A DNA stretch of 22,434 bases from JAAYHC01 sp964483175 (GCA_964483175.1 CAZAAT010000039.1:1-22434), one strand, 5' to 3'; shown: positions 1-8,920, counted from the stretch's first letter. The notes: generated by a model from the letters alone, not told the origin. Numbers and translations: made by a program.

Positions 1-83
1 AGCAAAATTTATTTTATCATGTAGGCTCGTCTACGTCAACTGGTGCTTTTTACTAATCTTTAAAGTTTAATCCTCTACGAGCA

Positions 84-111
84 ACAGAAAAGCCGTCAAA
101 ATGCGACGGCT
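84..111 (-). terminator. Rho-independent terminator after purD
   Basis: On the minus strand a 7-bp GC-rich stem (AGCCGTC / GACGGCT) with a GCATTTT loop is followed directly by TTTTCTGTT. It lies about 50 nt past the purD stop and is the natural end of the purine operon. Bases 1-83 beyond it hold no gene or clear signal that I can see. Confidence 0.85.
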
Positions 112-157
112 TACTTATACTACTATGCCCGAATGGTGTTTGTCAATACATTTCTGA

Positions 158-1414
158 TCAAGATATCTGTGTTCCACCGATATCCCTGCGATAGAATGCA
201 TCCTCAATTTTAATTTTTTCGAGTGCTTGATATACACTCTCGCAAGCACGACTAAAACTATCCGCCACTGACATTACATTAAGAATTCGGCCGCCGGCGG
301 TCACCACTTGACCATTTTGTAAACTAGTCCCGGCATGAAAAATTTCTACCCCGCAACGTCGAGCTTCATCAAGCCCATAAATCGGTATGCCTTTTTGGTA
401 TGGTCCGGGATAACCACCAGAAGCCATAACCACTGAAACCGCGGCTAAAGCGTTTATTTCTAGAGGACTAGTAAGCTTGCCTACTGCCGCTCCCCATAGT
501 AACTGCGCTAGATCACTCTTAACCAACGGCAACACCACTTGAGTCTCTGGGTCACCGAAGCGACAGTTAAACTCAATCACTTTCGGGCCATCTTCTGTTA
601 ACATTAAACCCGCATATAGCAGCCCGGAATACGGAGCGCCAACTTTGGCCAAGCCCCGCAAGGTTGGTCGAATAATGGTCTCTTCAATCTCAGCCATCAT
701 TGCCGCGCTAACCAAAGATGTAGGCGCAAACGCTCCCATGCCGCCAGTATTCGGTCCTTCATCGCCATCATAGGCCCGTTTATGGTCCTGGGCGGCTGGA
801 AACAATCTGATATTCTCGCCATCTGTTAGGGCAAAAACCGAAGCCTCCGGACCCACTAACCTTTCTTCAACTACGATAACATCGCCCGCCGAGCCATAGA
901 TCTTCTCCACCATTAATTCGTCTATAGCTTGAACCGCTTCCTCACGGCTGGCCGGAACCACCACACCTTTGCCGGTAGCAAGACCATCGGCTTTGATGAC
1001 CGGTGGTGTCGGTAAACTTAATATATAATCTTTGGCTGCCTGGGCATCGCAAAAAATCTTGCTTTCAGCTGTAGGCACATTTTGGGCCTCCATTATTTGT
1101 TTAGCAAAACTCTTACTACTCTCAATCCTAGCCGCTGATTTAGTGGGTCCAAAAATAACTAGACCGCGAGAGCGAAAATAATCTACAATCCCATCCGCAA
1201 GTGGCGCTTCCGGTCCAACAACCGTCAGATCGACCCCCTTATTGGCCGCAAAGTCGGCTAGTTCCGGAATCGATCTAGCCGGACCGGTTTGGGCAATTTC
1301 CACGGTTCCGGCATTTCCCGGCAGACAGTAAAGCTCTGAAACCGACGGCGATTGCTTAAGCTTCCAGCATAAAGCATGTTCCCGGCCGCCGCTGCCGATA
1401 ACCATGACGCGCAT
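158..1414 (-). CDS. purD: Phosphoribosylamine-glycine ligase (GAR synthetase)
   Basis: Catalyses step 2 of purine synthesis: ATP-dependent joining of glycine to 5-phosphoribosylamine to give GAR. The 418-residue length is normal for PurD. It opens with the nucleotide-binding MRVMVIGSGGREHAL motif, has the GPEAPLADG segment of the N domain, and carries the ATP-grasp core around residues 100-300, including KADGLATGKGVVV and the NTGGMGAF and EFNCRFGDPETQ signatures. The ATG at 1414 is preceded by AAAGGAGGG at a 6-nt spacing, which overlaps the end of purH; the gap to the purH stop is 13 nt. It is the last gene of the pur operon and is followed by a terminator. Nothing is unusual. The identification is very secure from motifs, length and context. 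Confidence 0.97.
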   Translation of the reverse strand: MRVMVIGSGGREHALCWKLKQSPSVSELYCLPGNAGTVEIAQTGPARSIPELADFAANKGVDLTVVGPEAPLADGIVDYFRSRGLVIFGPTKSAARIESSKSFAKQIMEAQNVPTAESKIFCDAQAAKDYILSLPTPPVIKADGLATGKGVVVPASREEAVQAIDELMVEKIYGSAGDVIVVEERLVGPEASVFALTDGENIRLFPAAQDHKRAYDGDEGPNTGGMGAFAPTSLVSAAMMAEIEETIIRPTLRGLAKVGAPYSGLLYAGLMLTEDGPKVIEFNCRFGDPETQVVLPLVKSDLAQLLWGAAVGKLTSPLEINALAAVSVVMASGGYPGPYQKGIPIYGLDEARRCGVEIFHAGTSLQNGQVVTAGGRILNVMSVADSFSRACESVYQALEKIKIEDAFYRRDIGGTQIS

Positions 1415-1427
1415 TACAAGCCCTCCT

Positions 1428-2966
1428 TTAATGTTTGAAATGGCGCATACCGGTAAAGATCATGGCGATACCTGCCTTATTGGCTTCAGCTATTGAGTCA
1501 GCATCACGAATCGAACCACCGGGCTGAATAATTGCGGTAATCCCTGCTTGGGCACAGGCCTGCACTACATCCGGCATCGGGAAAAAAGCATCCGAGGCTA
1601 AGACCGCACCTTTGACCTGTTCAGCGGCCATCTTTAGGGCATATTTGGTTGGATCGATCCGATTAACCTGTCCGCCGCCGATACCCAAAGTCCGACCATT
1701 CTTCGCCACCACGATGGCATTGCTTTTGACATGCTTGACAACTTTCCAGCCAAACAAGAGGTCGGCCAATTCAGCTAGGCTCGGTGCCCGTTCGGTGACA
1801 ACTCGATATTCTTGTTCTGGAGATAGTAACATCTGATCGGCCTCTTGAACTAGTAATCCGCCAACGACTTTTTTGAAATCGTATTGATCCCGATAGCTGC
1901 TTAAATCTATCTCCAATAAACGGAGATTTTTCTTACTAGTTAGCACAGCTAAAGCCTCTGGGCTAAACTTGGGGGCGATAATCACCTCTAAAAATATTTC
2001 ATGCATTTTTTCAGCCGTCTGCTTGTCCACTTCTCGGTTAAGTGCCACAATACCACCAAAGATCGAAACCGGATCAGCCTCATAAGCCCGGCAATAAGCC
2101 TCATAGAGATCTTTTCCAACTGCTACCCCGCAGGGGGTAGTATGTTTAACACAAACGGCAGCTGGCTCAGTAAACTCGACCAGGGCTTGCAAGGCAGCAT
2201 TGGCATCGTTGATATTATTGAACGAAAGTTCTTTACCGTTAAGCTGATTGGCAGCAGCCAGACCTATTTGTTTAGCACCGGTTTCCTGATAAAATGCTGC
2301 TTTCTGATGCGGGTTTTCACCATAGCGAAGATCCATCGCCTTGCGGTAAGAAACTATTAATTCATCCGGGAACTCCTGATTGCCAAGTTTATTAGCTAAA
2401 AAGCCTTGGATAGCCGCATCATATCCTGCGGTATGCAGAAAAGCCTCCTGGGCTAAAGCTAAACGCGCCTCATAATCTAGGCCACCATTTGCCAGTTGCT
2501 CGCAAACCATCTCATAATTAGCCGGATTCACGACAACTATTACGCTCGGAAAATTCTTGGCTGCAGCTCGAATCATGGTTGGTCCGCCAATATCAATGTT
2601 CTCTAGTGCTTCAGACATTGTCACATCAGGTTTGGCAACAGTAGCTTGAAACGGATACAGATTCACAGCAACCAAATCAATCGGCACAATCCCCTCTCGT
2701 TCAAGCTCGGTCAAATGCGCTGGAATTTCGCGATTGGCTAAAATGCCGCCATGCACTTTGGGATGAAGTGTTTTAACCCTGCCATCGAGGATCTCTGGAA
2801 AACCGGTGACTTCTGATATATAGGTAACCTTTAAACCAGCCTCGGTAAGTTTTTTATAAGTTCCACCGGTCGAAACCAATTCGAAACCTAAAGATACCAG
2901 CCTTTCGGCAAATTCCGTAATACCTGTTTTATCATACACACTTAAAATTGCTCGTTTCTTAGCCAT
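1428..2966 (-). CDS. purH: Bifunctional AICAR formyltransferase / IMP cyclohydrolase
   Basis: Performs the last two steps to IMP: formylation of AICAR with 10-formyl-THF, then ring closure. It has 512 residues, the usual size. The N-terminal MGS-like IMP cyclohydrolase domain (about 1-195) shows STGGT near residues 32-36 and DGRVKTLHPKVHGG near 61-74. The C-terminal transformylase domain shows VKHTTPCGVAVG, whose Lys-His pair is catalytic in the family, and a C-terminal FTGMRHFKH tail. The ATG at 2966 has GGAGG 10 nt upstream, inside purN, and the gene overlaps the purN stop by 8 nt (ATGGCTAA), so translational coupling is likely. It lies between purN and purD as in Bacillus. Confidence 0.97.
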   Translation of the reverse strand: MAKKRAILSVYDKTGITEFAERLVSLGFELVSTGGTYKKLTEAGLKVTYISEVTGFPEILDGRVKTLHPKVHGGILANREIPAHLTELEREGIVPIDLVAVNLYPFQATVAKPDVTMSEALENIDIGGPTMIRAAAKNFPSVIVVVNPANYEMVCEQLANGGLDYEARLALAQEAFLHTAGYDAAIQGFLANKLGNQEFPDELIVSYRKAMDLRYGENPHQKAAFYQETGAKQIGLAAANQLNGKELSFNNINDANAALQALVEFTEPAAVCVKHTTPCGVAVGKDLYEAYCRAYEADPVSIFGGIVALNREVDKQTAEKMHEIFLEVIIAPKFSPEALAVLTSKKNLRLLEIDLSSYRDQYDFKKVVGGLLVQEADQMLLSPEQEYRVVTERAPSLAELADLLFGWKVVKHVKSNAIVVAKNGRTLGIGGGQVNRIDPTKYALKMAAEQVKGAVLASDAFFPMPDVVQACAQAGITAIIQPGGSIRDADSIAEANKAGIAMIFTGMRHFKH

Positions 2967-3588
2967 TAACCTTTCCTCCCTGGTCGATAATCACCCGTCG
3001 CCCAATAATCTTCAGTTGATCCAAACAAAACAAACGAACTGCCTCTGGATAAATTCGGTGCTCCTCGACTAAAATTCTTGCTGCCAAGGATTGGGCATCG
3101 TCATCCGAGTGCACCGGCACAACCGCTTGTAAGATAATCGGGCCCGTGTCCATACCTTCATCTACAAAGTGTACCGTACAACCGGAAAACCTGACGCCAT
3201 ATTGCAAAGCTTGTTCTTGAGCATTCAAGCCGGGAAAACTTGGCAACAACGAAGGATGAATATTGATGATCCTATTGCGATACTTACCGATAAACTCTGA
3301 ACCCAAAATATGCATGAAACCTGCCAAGCAGATTAAATCAGGTCGAAAACCCTGAACTGTTACTAATAGTGCCTTCTGAAAATCAGCCTTGGTCGAAAAA
3401 CTTTTCCGGTCTACAACGCTGTATGGTATGTTGTGCTGACAACATTTTTCGATCGCCGGCGCATCAGGGTTGCTACTGATAACTCCGACCGCCTCACCGG
3501 CAATTTGGCCTTGGTCGATAGCCTTCAGAATCGACTCCATATTGCTACCACGTCCAGAAGCCAAAATAAGAATCCGTTTTTTAGTCAA
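2959..3588 (-). CDS. purN: Phosphoribosylglycinamide (GAR) formyltransferase
   Basis: Transfers a formyl group from 10-formyl-THF to GAR (step 3). It has 209 residues, typical of PurN. The catalytic triad known from E. coli (N106, H108, D144) is visible as N109 and H111 in INIHPSLLPSFPG, and D147 in DEGMDTGP; the N-terminal phosphate loop is SGRGSN (11-16). The start is a TTG at 3588 that overlaps the end of purM by 8 nt (the shared string is ATGCTTGACTAA); GGAGGGG lies 6 nt upstream. The ATG inside the overlap belongs to the purM frame, so TTG is the only sensible start. Translational coupling to purM is inferred. This is the folate-dependent enzyme; no formate-dependent purT is present here. 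Confidence 0.96.
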   Translation of the reverse strand: MTKKRILILASGRGSNMESILKAIDQGQIAGEAVGVISSNPDAPAIEKCCQHNIPYSVVDRKSFSTKADFQKALLVTVQGFRPDLICLAGFMHILGSEFIGKYRNRIINIHPSLLPSFPGLNAQEQALQYGVRFSGCTVHFVDEGMDTGPIILQAVVPVHSDDDAQSLAARILVEEHRIYPEAVRLFCLDQLKIIGRRVIIDQGGKVNG

Positions 3589-4612
3589 GCATGACCCCTC
3601 CTTCTCCGGAGGTGACTACCCCAACCCGGTAGGCTTCTTCTCCCAGTTTAGTCAGTTCCGAGAGGGTACTCTCCGCATCAGCGGCCGCAACCACTAATAC
3701 TAGGCCTAAGCCCATGTTAAACGCATGAAACATCTCGTTTTTTGCCACCGAACCAGCTTCCTGTAAGAGTGAAAAGATCGGTGGAGTCGGCCAACTAGAT
3801 GTATCGACCTGGGCAAGGCAATCCGGCGGCATAATTCGGCCAACATTCTCCGGCAATCCTCCTCCAGTAATATGAGCGATTCCTTTAATTGGGGTCTTGG
3901 TAAGTAGCTCCTGAATAGTGCGGACGTAGATTCGCGTCGGAGTTAGAAGTACTTCGGCTAAGGTACCGTCAAACCCAGCCAATCTAGTATCGAGCTCCCA
4001 GTTATTTTGGTCAAAACAGATTTTTCGTACCAACGAAAAACCATTACTATGGATGCCACTACTAGCTATGCCAATCAGAACATCACCTGGAGCAATTGTA
4101 TTGCCGGAGATAATCCGTTTTTTTTCCACAATCCCCACTGCAAAGCCGGCTAAATCGAACTCTCCCGGATCATAAACCCCAGGCATCTCCGCGGTCTCCC
4201 CGCCAAGCAGTGCACATTCTGCTTCTTGACAGCCGGCAACCACGCCCTTGATTAGCCGTTCGGCCATCTCCGGAACAAGCTTACCCACGGCCAAATAGTC
4301 CAGAAAAAACAGTGGCTTCGCACCCATTGCTGCAATATCGTTAACGCACATCGCCACTAAATCAATTCCAACGGTTTCTAAAAGGTCCGCCTTTTGGGCG
4401 ATCACCAATTTGGTTCCCACCCCGTCGGTGCCGGCGACAAGTACGGGTTCCTCATAACCTCCTGGCAGAGCAAATAATCCGCCGAAAGAACCGATTCCAC
4501 CCAGAACTCCTGGCGGTTGTGCCGGGCCAAGCAGGTTTTTAATACGACGCACGACATCGTATCCGGCTTCAACGTCAACTCCCGCATTACGATATGTTAG
4601 CTGATCTCCCAT
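3581..4612 (-). CDS. purM: Phosphoribosylformylglycinamidine cyclo-ligase (AIR synthetase)
   Basis: Closes the imidazole ring of FGAM with ATP to form AIR (step 5). It belongs to the PurM/PurL/HypE/ThiL ATP-binding superfamily. Visible motifs are the N-terminal YRNAGVDVEAGYDVV, the GTDGVGTKL signature, LLGGETAEMPGVY, IASSGIHSNGFSLVR and the ITGGGLPENVGRI segment. I chose the ATG at 4612, which shares its A with the purF TAA stop (TAATG) and has AGGTG 6 nt upstream, giving 343 residues, the usual family length. A GTG nine bases further upstream (4621) is in frame and cannot be excluded, but is less likely. It sits between purF and purN in the standard order. Confidence 0.96.
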   Translation of the reverse strand: MGDQLTYRNAGVDVEAGYDVVRRIKNLLGPAQPPGVLGGIGSFGGLFALPGGYEEPVLVAGTDGVGTKLVIAQKADLLETVGIDLVAMCVNDIAAMGAKPLFFLDYLAVGKLVPEMAERLIKGVVAGCQEAECALLGGETAEMPGVYDPGEFDLAGFAVGIVEKKRIISGNTIAPGDVLIGIASSGIHSNGFSLVRKICFDQNNWELDTRLAGFDGTLAEVLLTPTRIYVRTIQELLTKTPIKGIAHITGGGLPENVGRIMPPDCLAQVDTSSWPTPPIFSLLQEAGSVAKNEMFHAFNMGLGLVLVVAAADAESTLSELTKLGEEAYRVGVVTSGEGGVMLD

Positions 4613-5997
4613 TATACACACCTAACCTTATACTCATCATTTGGCTTATCCGCGGGGATAGGAACAGGATACTCGCCGGTAAAACAAGCCCGGCACATTT
4701 GATTTGCACCACTGCCCACGGCTCGGTAGAGTCCGTCAAGAGATAAATAATTGACACTATCAGCGCCAATCTTTGCTTTGATCTCTGCTACCGAATGATT
4801 AGCAGCAATTAACTCCGACTTACTTGAGGTGTTAATCCCGTAATAACAGGGGCTAATGTACGGGGGTGAGGCAACAACCAAGTGCACTTCGGCAACACCA
4901 ACCTCCCGGAGTAGCTGAACAGTTTTGGCGCTCGTAGTTCCTCTGACCACGGAGTCATCAATCAGGATGACTTTTTTTCCTCTAAGAACCGAATTAACCG
5001 GGTTCAGTTTGATCTTAACACCTAACTCACGCATGGCTTGAGTCGGTTGGATGAAGGTTCGGCCAACATAGCGGTTCTTGATCAAACCTAATTCGAACGG
5101 TATCCCGCTTTCTTTGGCAAAACCTAAAGCAGCAGCTACTCCGGAGTCTGGAGCCGGGACGACCACTTCAGCATCAATTTTGTTCTCTCGAGCTAATTGG
5201 GCTCCAATCTCTAAGCGAGTCTGATAAACGCTGCGATTGCTCATGATCGAATCGGGGCGAGCAAAATAAATGTACTCGAAGATACACAGGTTCTCCTCAC
5301 CGTGCAAACCGTAATAATAAGAATTAAACCCTTTTGGTCCGATGACGATCATCTCTCCCGGCAAGACATCACGGACAAACTCAGCACCAACCGTACTTAA
5401 AGCACAAGATTCGGAGGCCAAGACATATCCATCATCTGACTTGCCTAAACAGAGTGGCCTGATGCCAAGTGGGTCTCGAATGCCAATCAAGCACTGCTCG
5501 GTCATAATTAACAAAGCAAAGGCCCCCTGCAACTGGCGTGCCGCAACGATCACCGCCCTTTCCAGATCGGTTGTATCGGCTTTAGCAACTAAATTGAGAA
5601 TTATCTCGCTGTCAGTCGTGGTCTGAAAAACCACACCCTGAGCCTGTAATTTCTCGCTAAGTTCTAGTGAATTGACCAGGTTGCCATCGTGAGCCAAAGC
5701 CACCTTTCCATATCGGCTCCTAACCAGTAAAGGGAGGGCATTGATTACACTCGACTCCCCGGCCGTTGGATAGCGGACATGGCCAATCCCGATGCGGCCT
5801 GGAAGACGACCAAGCCGCTCATCATCAAAGACCTCAGAAACTAAGCCCGTGGCTTTGTAAGCCGATATCGATTCACCATCGGAGGTGACAATGCCGCAGC
5901 TGTCCTGCCCACGGTGCTGCAAGGCATATAAGCCGAGATAAGTAAATCTAGCCGCATCATTCTGGTTAGACAAATGGGCCCCGAAAACTCCGCACAT
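4612..5997 (-). CDS. purF: Glutamine PRPP amidotransferase
   Basis: Commits PRPP to purine synthesis by forming phosphoribosylamine from glutamine. It has 461 residues. The protein begins Met-Cys-Gly, so Cys2 is the N-terminal nucleophile after Met removal. The Ntn-glutaminase domain shows ALQHRGQDSCG and AHDGNLVNS; the phosphoribosyltransferase domain shows the PRPP loop VILIDDSVVRGTTS (343-356). Cysteines at 238, 384, 435 and 438 fall in the contexts of the four 4Fe-4S ligands of the Bacillus enzyme (ENLCIFEYIYF, SPCYYGI, CRAC), so an oxygen-labile iron-sulfur type is inferred. Unlike the Bacillus enzyme there is no propeptide: an in-frame TAA lies a few codons upstream of this ATG with no alternative start. 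AGGAG lies 10 nt upstream, and the gap to purL is 16 nt. Confidence 0.97.
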   Translation of the reverse strand: MCGVFGAHLSNQNDAARFTYLGLYALQHRGQDSCGIVTSDGESISAYKATGLVSEVFDDERLGRLPGRIGIGHVRYPTAGESSVINALPLLVRSRYGKVALAHDGNLVNSLELSEKLQAQGVVFQTTTDSEIILNLVAKADTTDLERAVIVAARQLQGAFALLIMTEQCLIGIRDPLGIRPLCLGKSDDGYVLASESCALSTVGAEFVRDVLPGEMIVIGPKGFNSYYYGLHGEENLCIFEYIYFARPDSIMSNRSVYQTRLEIGAQLARENKIDAEVVVPAPDSGVAAALGFAKESGIPFELGLIKNRYVGRTFIQPTQAMRELGVKIKLNPVNSVLRGKKVILIDDSVVRGTTSAKTVQLLREVGVAEVHLVVASPPYISPCYYGINTSSKSELIAANHSVAEIKAKIGADSVNYLSLDGLYRAVGSGANQMCRACFTGEYPVPIPADKPNDEYKVRCV

Positions 5998-6013
5998 TGA
6001 AAAAAGACTCCTC

Positions 6014-8248
6014 TCAACTTAAACGTTTCGGCAAAGACTGTTCCCAGGCCGTTTTCAAACTACCCACACTGCTAGAGATCACCGACCAGCCCTGAGCAGT
6101 GGCAAAGACTACTTCTTCAGCCTTTACTCTGCCAAGTCTAGTTAATGGCACACCGTATTGGGCTGCGAGCTCATGCAATTTGTCCCAGTTTTCGGGGGCC
6201 GCCGAAATGACAATCCGCGCGGCTGATTCGCCGAAAAGCAGGCCATCCAGTCGGCCAGGCCACGGAAGGTTCACTTCAGCACCCAAATTACCCTGAATAC
6301 AGGATTCTGCAATACAAACAGCCAGTCCACCTTCTGAGATATCATGGGCGCTTTTAATTAAGCCTGAGCGGATCACTGCTAGGCAAGCTTTTTGGAGCGC
6401 TTTCTCCCGCCCTAAGTCGATTACCGGAGCTTGCCCTTGCGGTTCACCCACCTTTAATTTCAACCATTCACTGCCACCGAGTTCGCTCCCTGGCCACCCG
6501 AGCAAACCAATCACATCATTAACATCCTTAAAGGAGCTAGTCATACGCAAGTCGATATCCTCGATTAAACCAACCATGCCGATGATTGGTGTTGGATAAA
6601 TAGCTTGACCCGAAGACTCATTATACAAGCTGGCATTGCCACCGGTTACCGGGATTTCTAGTTCTCGCGCCGCCTCGGCCAAACCTTGAATAGCCTGCTG
6701 CAACTGCCAATAAACCTCCGGTTTTTCCGGATTGCCAAAATTCAATCCGTCCGTCAAACCGATTGGCTCGGCACCTGTACAAACCAGATTACGTGCTGCT
6801 TCAGCTACAACCCCCATTGAACCCTGATAGGGATCCAGGTAAACCAGACGACCATTACCATCAACGGTTACGGCTATCCCTTTCTTCGTCCCTTTGATCC
6901 GCAGTACAGCTGCGTCGGCTGCTCCAGGCGCTACTACCGTATTAAGCTGAACCAGATGATCGAACTGTTCGTACACCCATTGCTTGCTGGCAATGGTCGG
7001 AGAATCTAGCAAATCTAACAAATCCTGGGTGTAGTCTGTCTGTTCGGCAATTGTTGAGATATCGAAAGACTGAGTTTGGTCAAGATAAGCTGGGCGCTTA
7101 GCTTCACGCACATAAGTCGGAGCACCATCGGTGGACAGCGACTTTGCCGGAACCTCTGCCGCTAAATCGGAACCATCATAAACCCTAACCATACCGTCAT
7201 CGGTCACTTTGCCCACTACCACCGCTGGCAAACCATATTTGGCAAAAATCGCCTTAACCTCGTCAACCGCGTCTTTTTTTGGAACAACAAGCATTCGTTC
7301 CTGGGATTCGGATAACATTATTTCATATGGACTCATTCCCGGTTCTCGGCACGGAACCAATGCCAGATCTATTTCAATACCACTGCCGGCTCTACTCGCC
7401 ATCTCACAAGCAGAACTGGTCAGCCCGGCAGCACCCATATCTTGTATTCCGATAACTGCCCCGGACTCGATAGCTTCAAGGCAGGCTTCGATCAGCAGTT
7501 TTTCGACAAAGGGGTCACCCGCCTGGACCGTCGGACTCTTTTCTTCTGAATCAGAACTCAGCTCGCCAGAAGCAAAAGAGGCCCCGTGGATCCCATCTCG
7601 TCCAGTCTCTGAGCCGACAACCATCACCGGATTGCCGACACCGGATGCGGACGCGGTCGTAATCATCTCATGTCTGACCAAGCCAACAGCCATTGCGTTA
7701 ACTAACGGATTACCAGCGTAACCGGGGTCAAAATAGACCTCTCCACCTACGGTCGGAACCCCGACAGCGTTTCCGTAGCCAGCAATACCGGCGACAATCC
7801 CTTTAAAAAGATACTTTACTTTCTCATCATCTAAGTCCCCAAGACGTAAGGAGTTGAGCGCTGCAATCGGACGAGCTCCCATCGTAAAAATATCCCTGAG
7901 GATGCCGCCAACACCTGTCGCGGCTCCCTGGTAGGGCTCGATCGCCGAGGGATGATTGTGGCTCTCAACCTTGAAAACCACCGCCCACCCATCACCGATA
8001 TCAACTACGCCAGCGTTCTCGCCGGGACCCTGTAAAATTCGCTCCCCCGTAGTCGGAAACAGCTTGAAAAATGGGCGCGTATGCTTATAAGCACAATGTT
8101 CAGACCAGAGAACCGCGTACATGCCCACCTCAGTATAGTTAGGCAAACGGCCTAGCGTAGTACAGATCTGGTCGTATTCATCTTCTGTAAGACCCATCGA
8201 CCGCCAGATTTTCTCATCGCGGATCTGGAGAGGGGTTGGTTCTTTCAT
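6014..8248 (-). CDS. purL: FGAM synthase subunit II (small-type PurL)
   Basis: ATP-dependent synthetase subunit that converts FGAR plus ammonia to FGAM (step 4). At 744 residues it is the small PurL form, which depends on separate PurQ and PurS; both are directly upstream. Visible motifs are LWSEHCAYKHTRPFF near residue 45, VESHNHPSAIEPYQGAATGVGG near 90, and GIQDMGAAGLTSSACEMA, with a second PurM-like half containing VTGGNASLYNES and SAHDISEGGLAVCIAES. The start is set at the ATG at 8248, preceded by GGGAGG at a 7-nt spacing and overlapping the purQ stop as ATGA; five codons upstream lies an in-frame TTG that would place the ribosome site inside the gene. Its own catalytic motifs look intact, in contrast to PurQ. 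Confidence 0.97.
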   Translation of the reverse strand: MKEPTPLQIRDEKIWRSMGLTEDEYDQICTTLGRLPNYTEVGMYAVLWSEHCAYKHTRPFFKLFPTTGERILQGPGENAGVVDIGDGWAVVFKVESHNHPSAIEPYQGAATGVGGILRDIFTMGARPIAALNSLRLGDLDDEKVKYLFKGIVAGIAGYGNAVGVPTVGGEVYFDPGYAGNPLVNAMAVGLVRHEMITTASASGVGNPVMVVGSETGRDGIHGASFASGELSSDSEEKSPTVQAGDPFVEKLLIEACLEAIESGAVIGIQDMGAAGLTSSACEMASRAGSGIEIDLALVPCREPGMSPYEIMLSESQERMLVVPKKDAVDEVKAIFAKYGLPAVVVGKVTDDGMVRVYDGSDLAAEVPAKSLSTDGAPTYVREAKRPAYLDQTQSFDISTIAEQTDYTQDLLDLLDSPTIASKQWVYEQFDHLVQLNTVVAPGAADAAVLRIKGTKKGIAVTVDGNGRLVYLDPYQGSMGVVAEAARNLVCTGAEPIGLTDGLNFGNPEKPEVYWQLQQAIQGLAEAARELEIPVTGGNASLYNESSGQAIYPTPIIGMVGLIEDIDLRMTSSFKDVNDVIGLLGWPGSELGGSEWLKLKVGEPQGQAPVIDLGREKALQKACLAVIRSGLIKSAHDISEGGLAVCIAESCIQGNLGAEVNLPWPGRLDGLLFGESAARIVISAAPENWDKLHELAAQYGVPLTRLGRVKAEEVVFATAQGWSVISSSVGSLKTAWEQSLPKRLS

Positions 8249-8919
8249 TTTTTCGCCTCCCAATAATTAATGAGAGCTTTGAAGATCTTTTGCCCGTCTA
8301 CCGAGCCTAGAACAGCTTCTGCGGCGCGTTCGGGATGGGGCATCATGCCGACCACATTGCCAGCCTCATTGCAAATTCCGGCGATGTCGCTTACTGAGCC
8401 ATTCGGGTTGGACCCGACATACCGAAGCGCAATTTGCTTGTTGGCTTCGAGTCTGGCCTGGCCGGCTTGATCAATAAAGTAATTTCCTTCACCATGTGCT
8501 ATCGGTAGATTTAACAACGTGCCGGGTGCGATCCCATGTGTAAATGGTGTCCGATCGACTTCGACCCGAATATCTTGCGGGTGACACTGAAAACGCAGTG
8601 ATTCGTTCGCCAACATTGCTCCTGGTAAGAGCCCAGCTTCCAACAGAATTTGAAACCCGTTGCCAATTCCTAAAATCGGGGTTCCGCTTTCTGCCGCCTC
8701 AATTACACGGTCCATAACCGGAGAAAACTTGGCGAGCGCTCCGGGGCGCAAATAATTACCATAACTACTGCCACCGGGCAGAATAATGGCATCAAACCGG
8801 GCTAAATCGGTCTCGGTATGCCAAACGAGCTCAGACTCCAAGCCAAAAACTTTCGTTAAAACGTGGTAACAATCCCGCTCGCAACTCGAACCCGGAAAGA
8901 CAAGAATCGCTACTTTCAT
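8245..8919 (-). CDS. purQ: FGAM synthase glutaminase subunit, catalytic Cys missing
   Basis: Class I glutamine amidotransferase subunit that should hydrolyse glutamine and pass ammonia to PurL. The 224 residues align end to end with PurQ: FPGSSCERD (8-16), LPIAHGEGNYF and GMMPHPERAAE with H195 and E197 of the triad. The nucleophile-elbow motif, normally GICNGFQ or GVCNGFQ, reads GIGNGFQ: residue 86, the position of Cys86 in the Bacillus protein, is glycine (codon GGC at 8664-8662). In addition the conserved GGFSYGDYLR loop reads GGSSYGNYLR (49-58). The frame is otherwise open and the gene is embedded in a tight operon. The start is the ATG at 8919, with GGTGAGG 6 nt upstream and 1 nt after the purS stop; an upstream GTG (8931) overlaps purS and is less likely. 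Family identity is certain; glutaminase activity is doubtful. Confidence 0.95.
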   Translation of the reverse strand: MKVAILVFPGSSCERDCYHVLTKVFGLESELVWHTETDLARFDAIILPGGSSYGNYLRPGALAKFSPVMDRVIEAAESGTPILGIGNGFQILLEAGLLPGAMLANESLRFQCHPQDIRVEVDRTPFTHGIAPGTLLNLPIAHGEGNYFIDQAGQARLEANKQIALRYVGSNPNGSVSDIAGICNEAGNVVGMMPHPERAAEAVLGSVDGQKIFKALINYWEAKK

Positions 8920-8920
8920 G

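Noticed and set aside
1..83. A gene or regulatory element downstream of the purD terminator
   Set aside because: The sequence is AT-rich with no sizeable open frame, repeat or recognisable signal, and is too short to judge.
4613..4621. GTG at 4621 as the purM start
   Set aside because: It is in frame and cannot be fully excluded, but the ATG at 4612 forms a TAATG junction with purF and gives the usual PurM length.
7209..7721. A 170-codon open frame on the plus strand within purL
   Set aside because: It lies entirely opposite the strongly supported purL coding frame, shows no recognisable motif and reads like an antisense shadow of a GC-balanced gene. The other plus-strand open frames under pur genes were dropped for the same reason.
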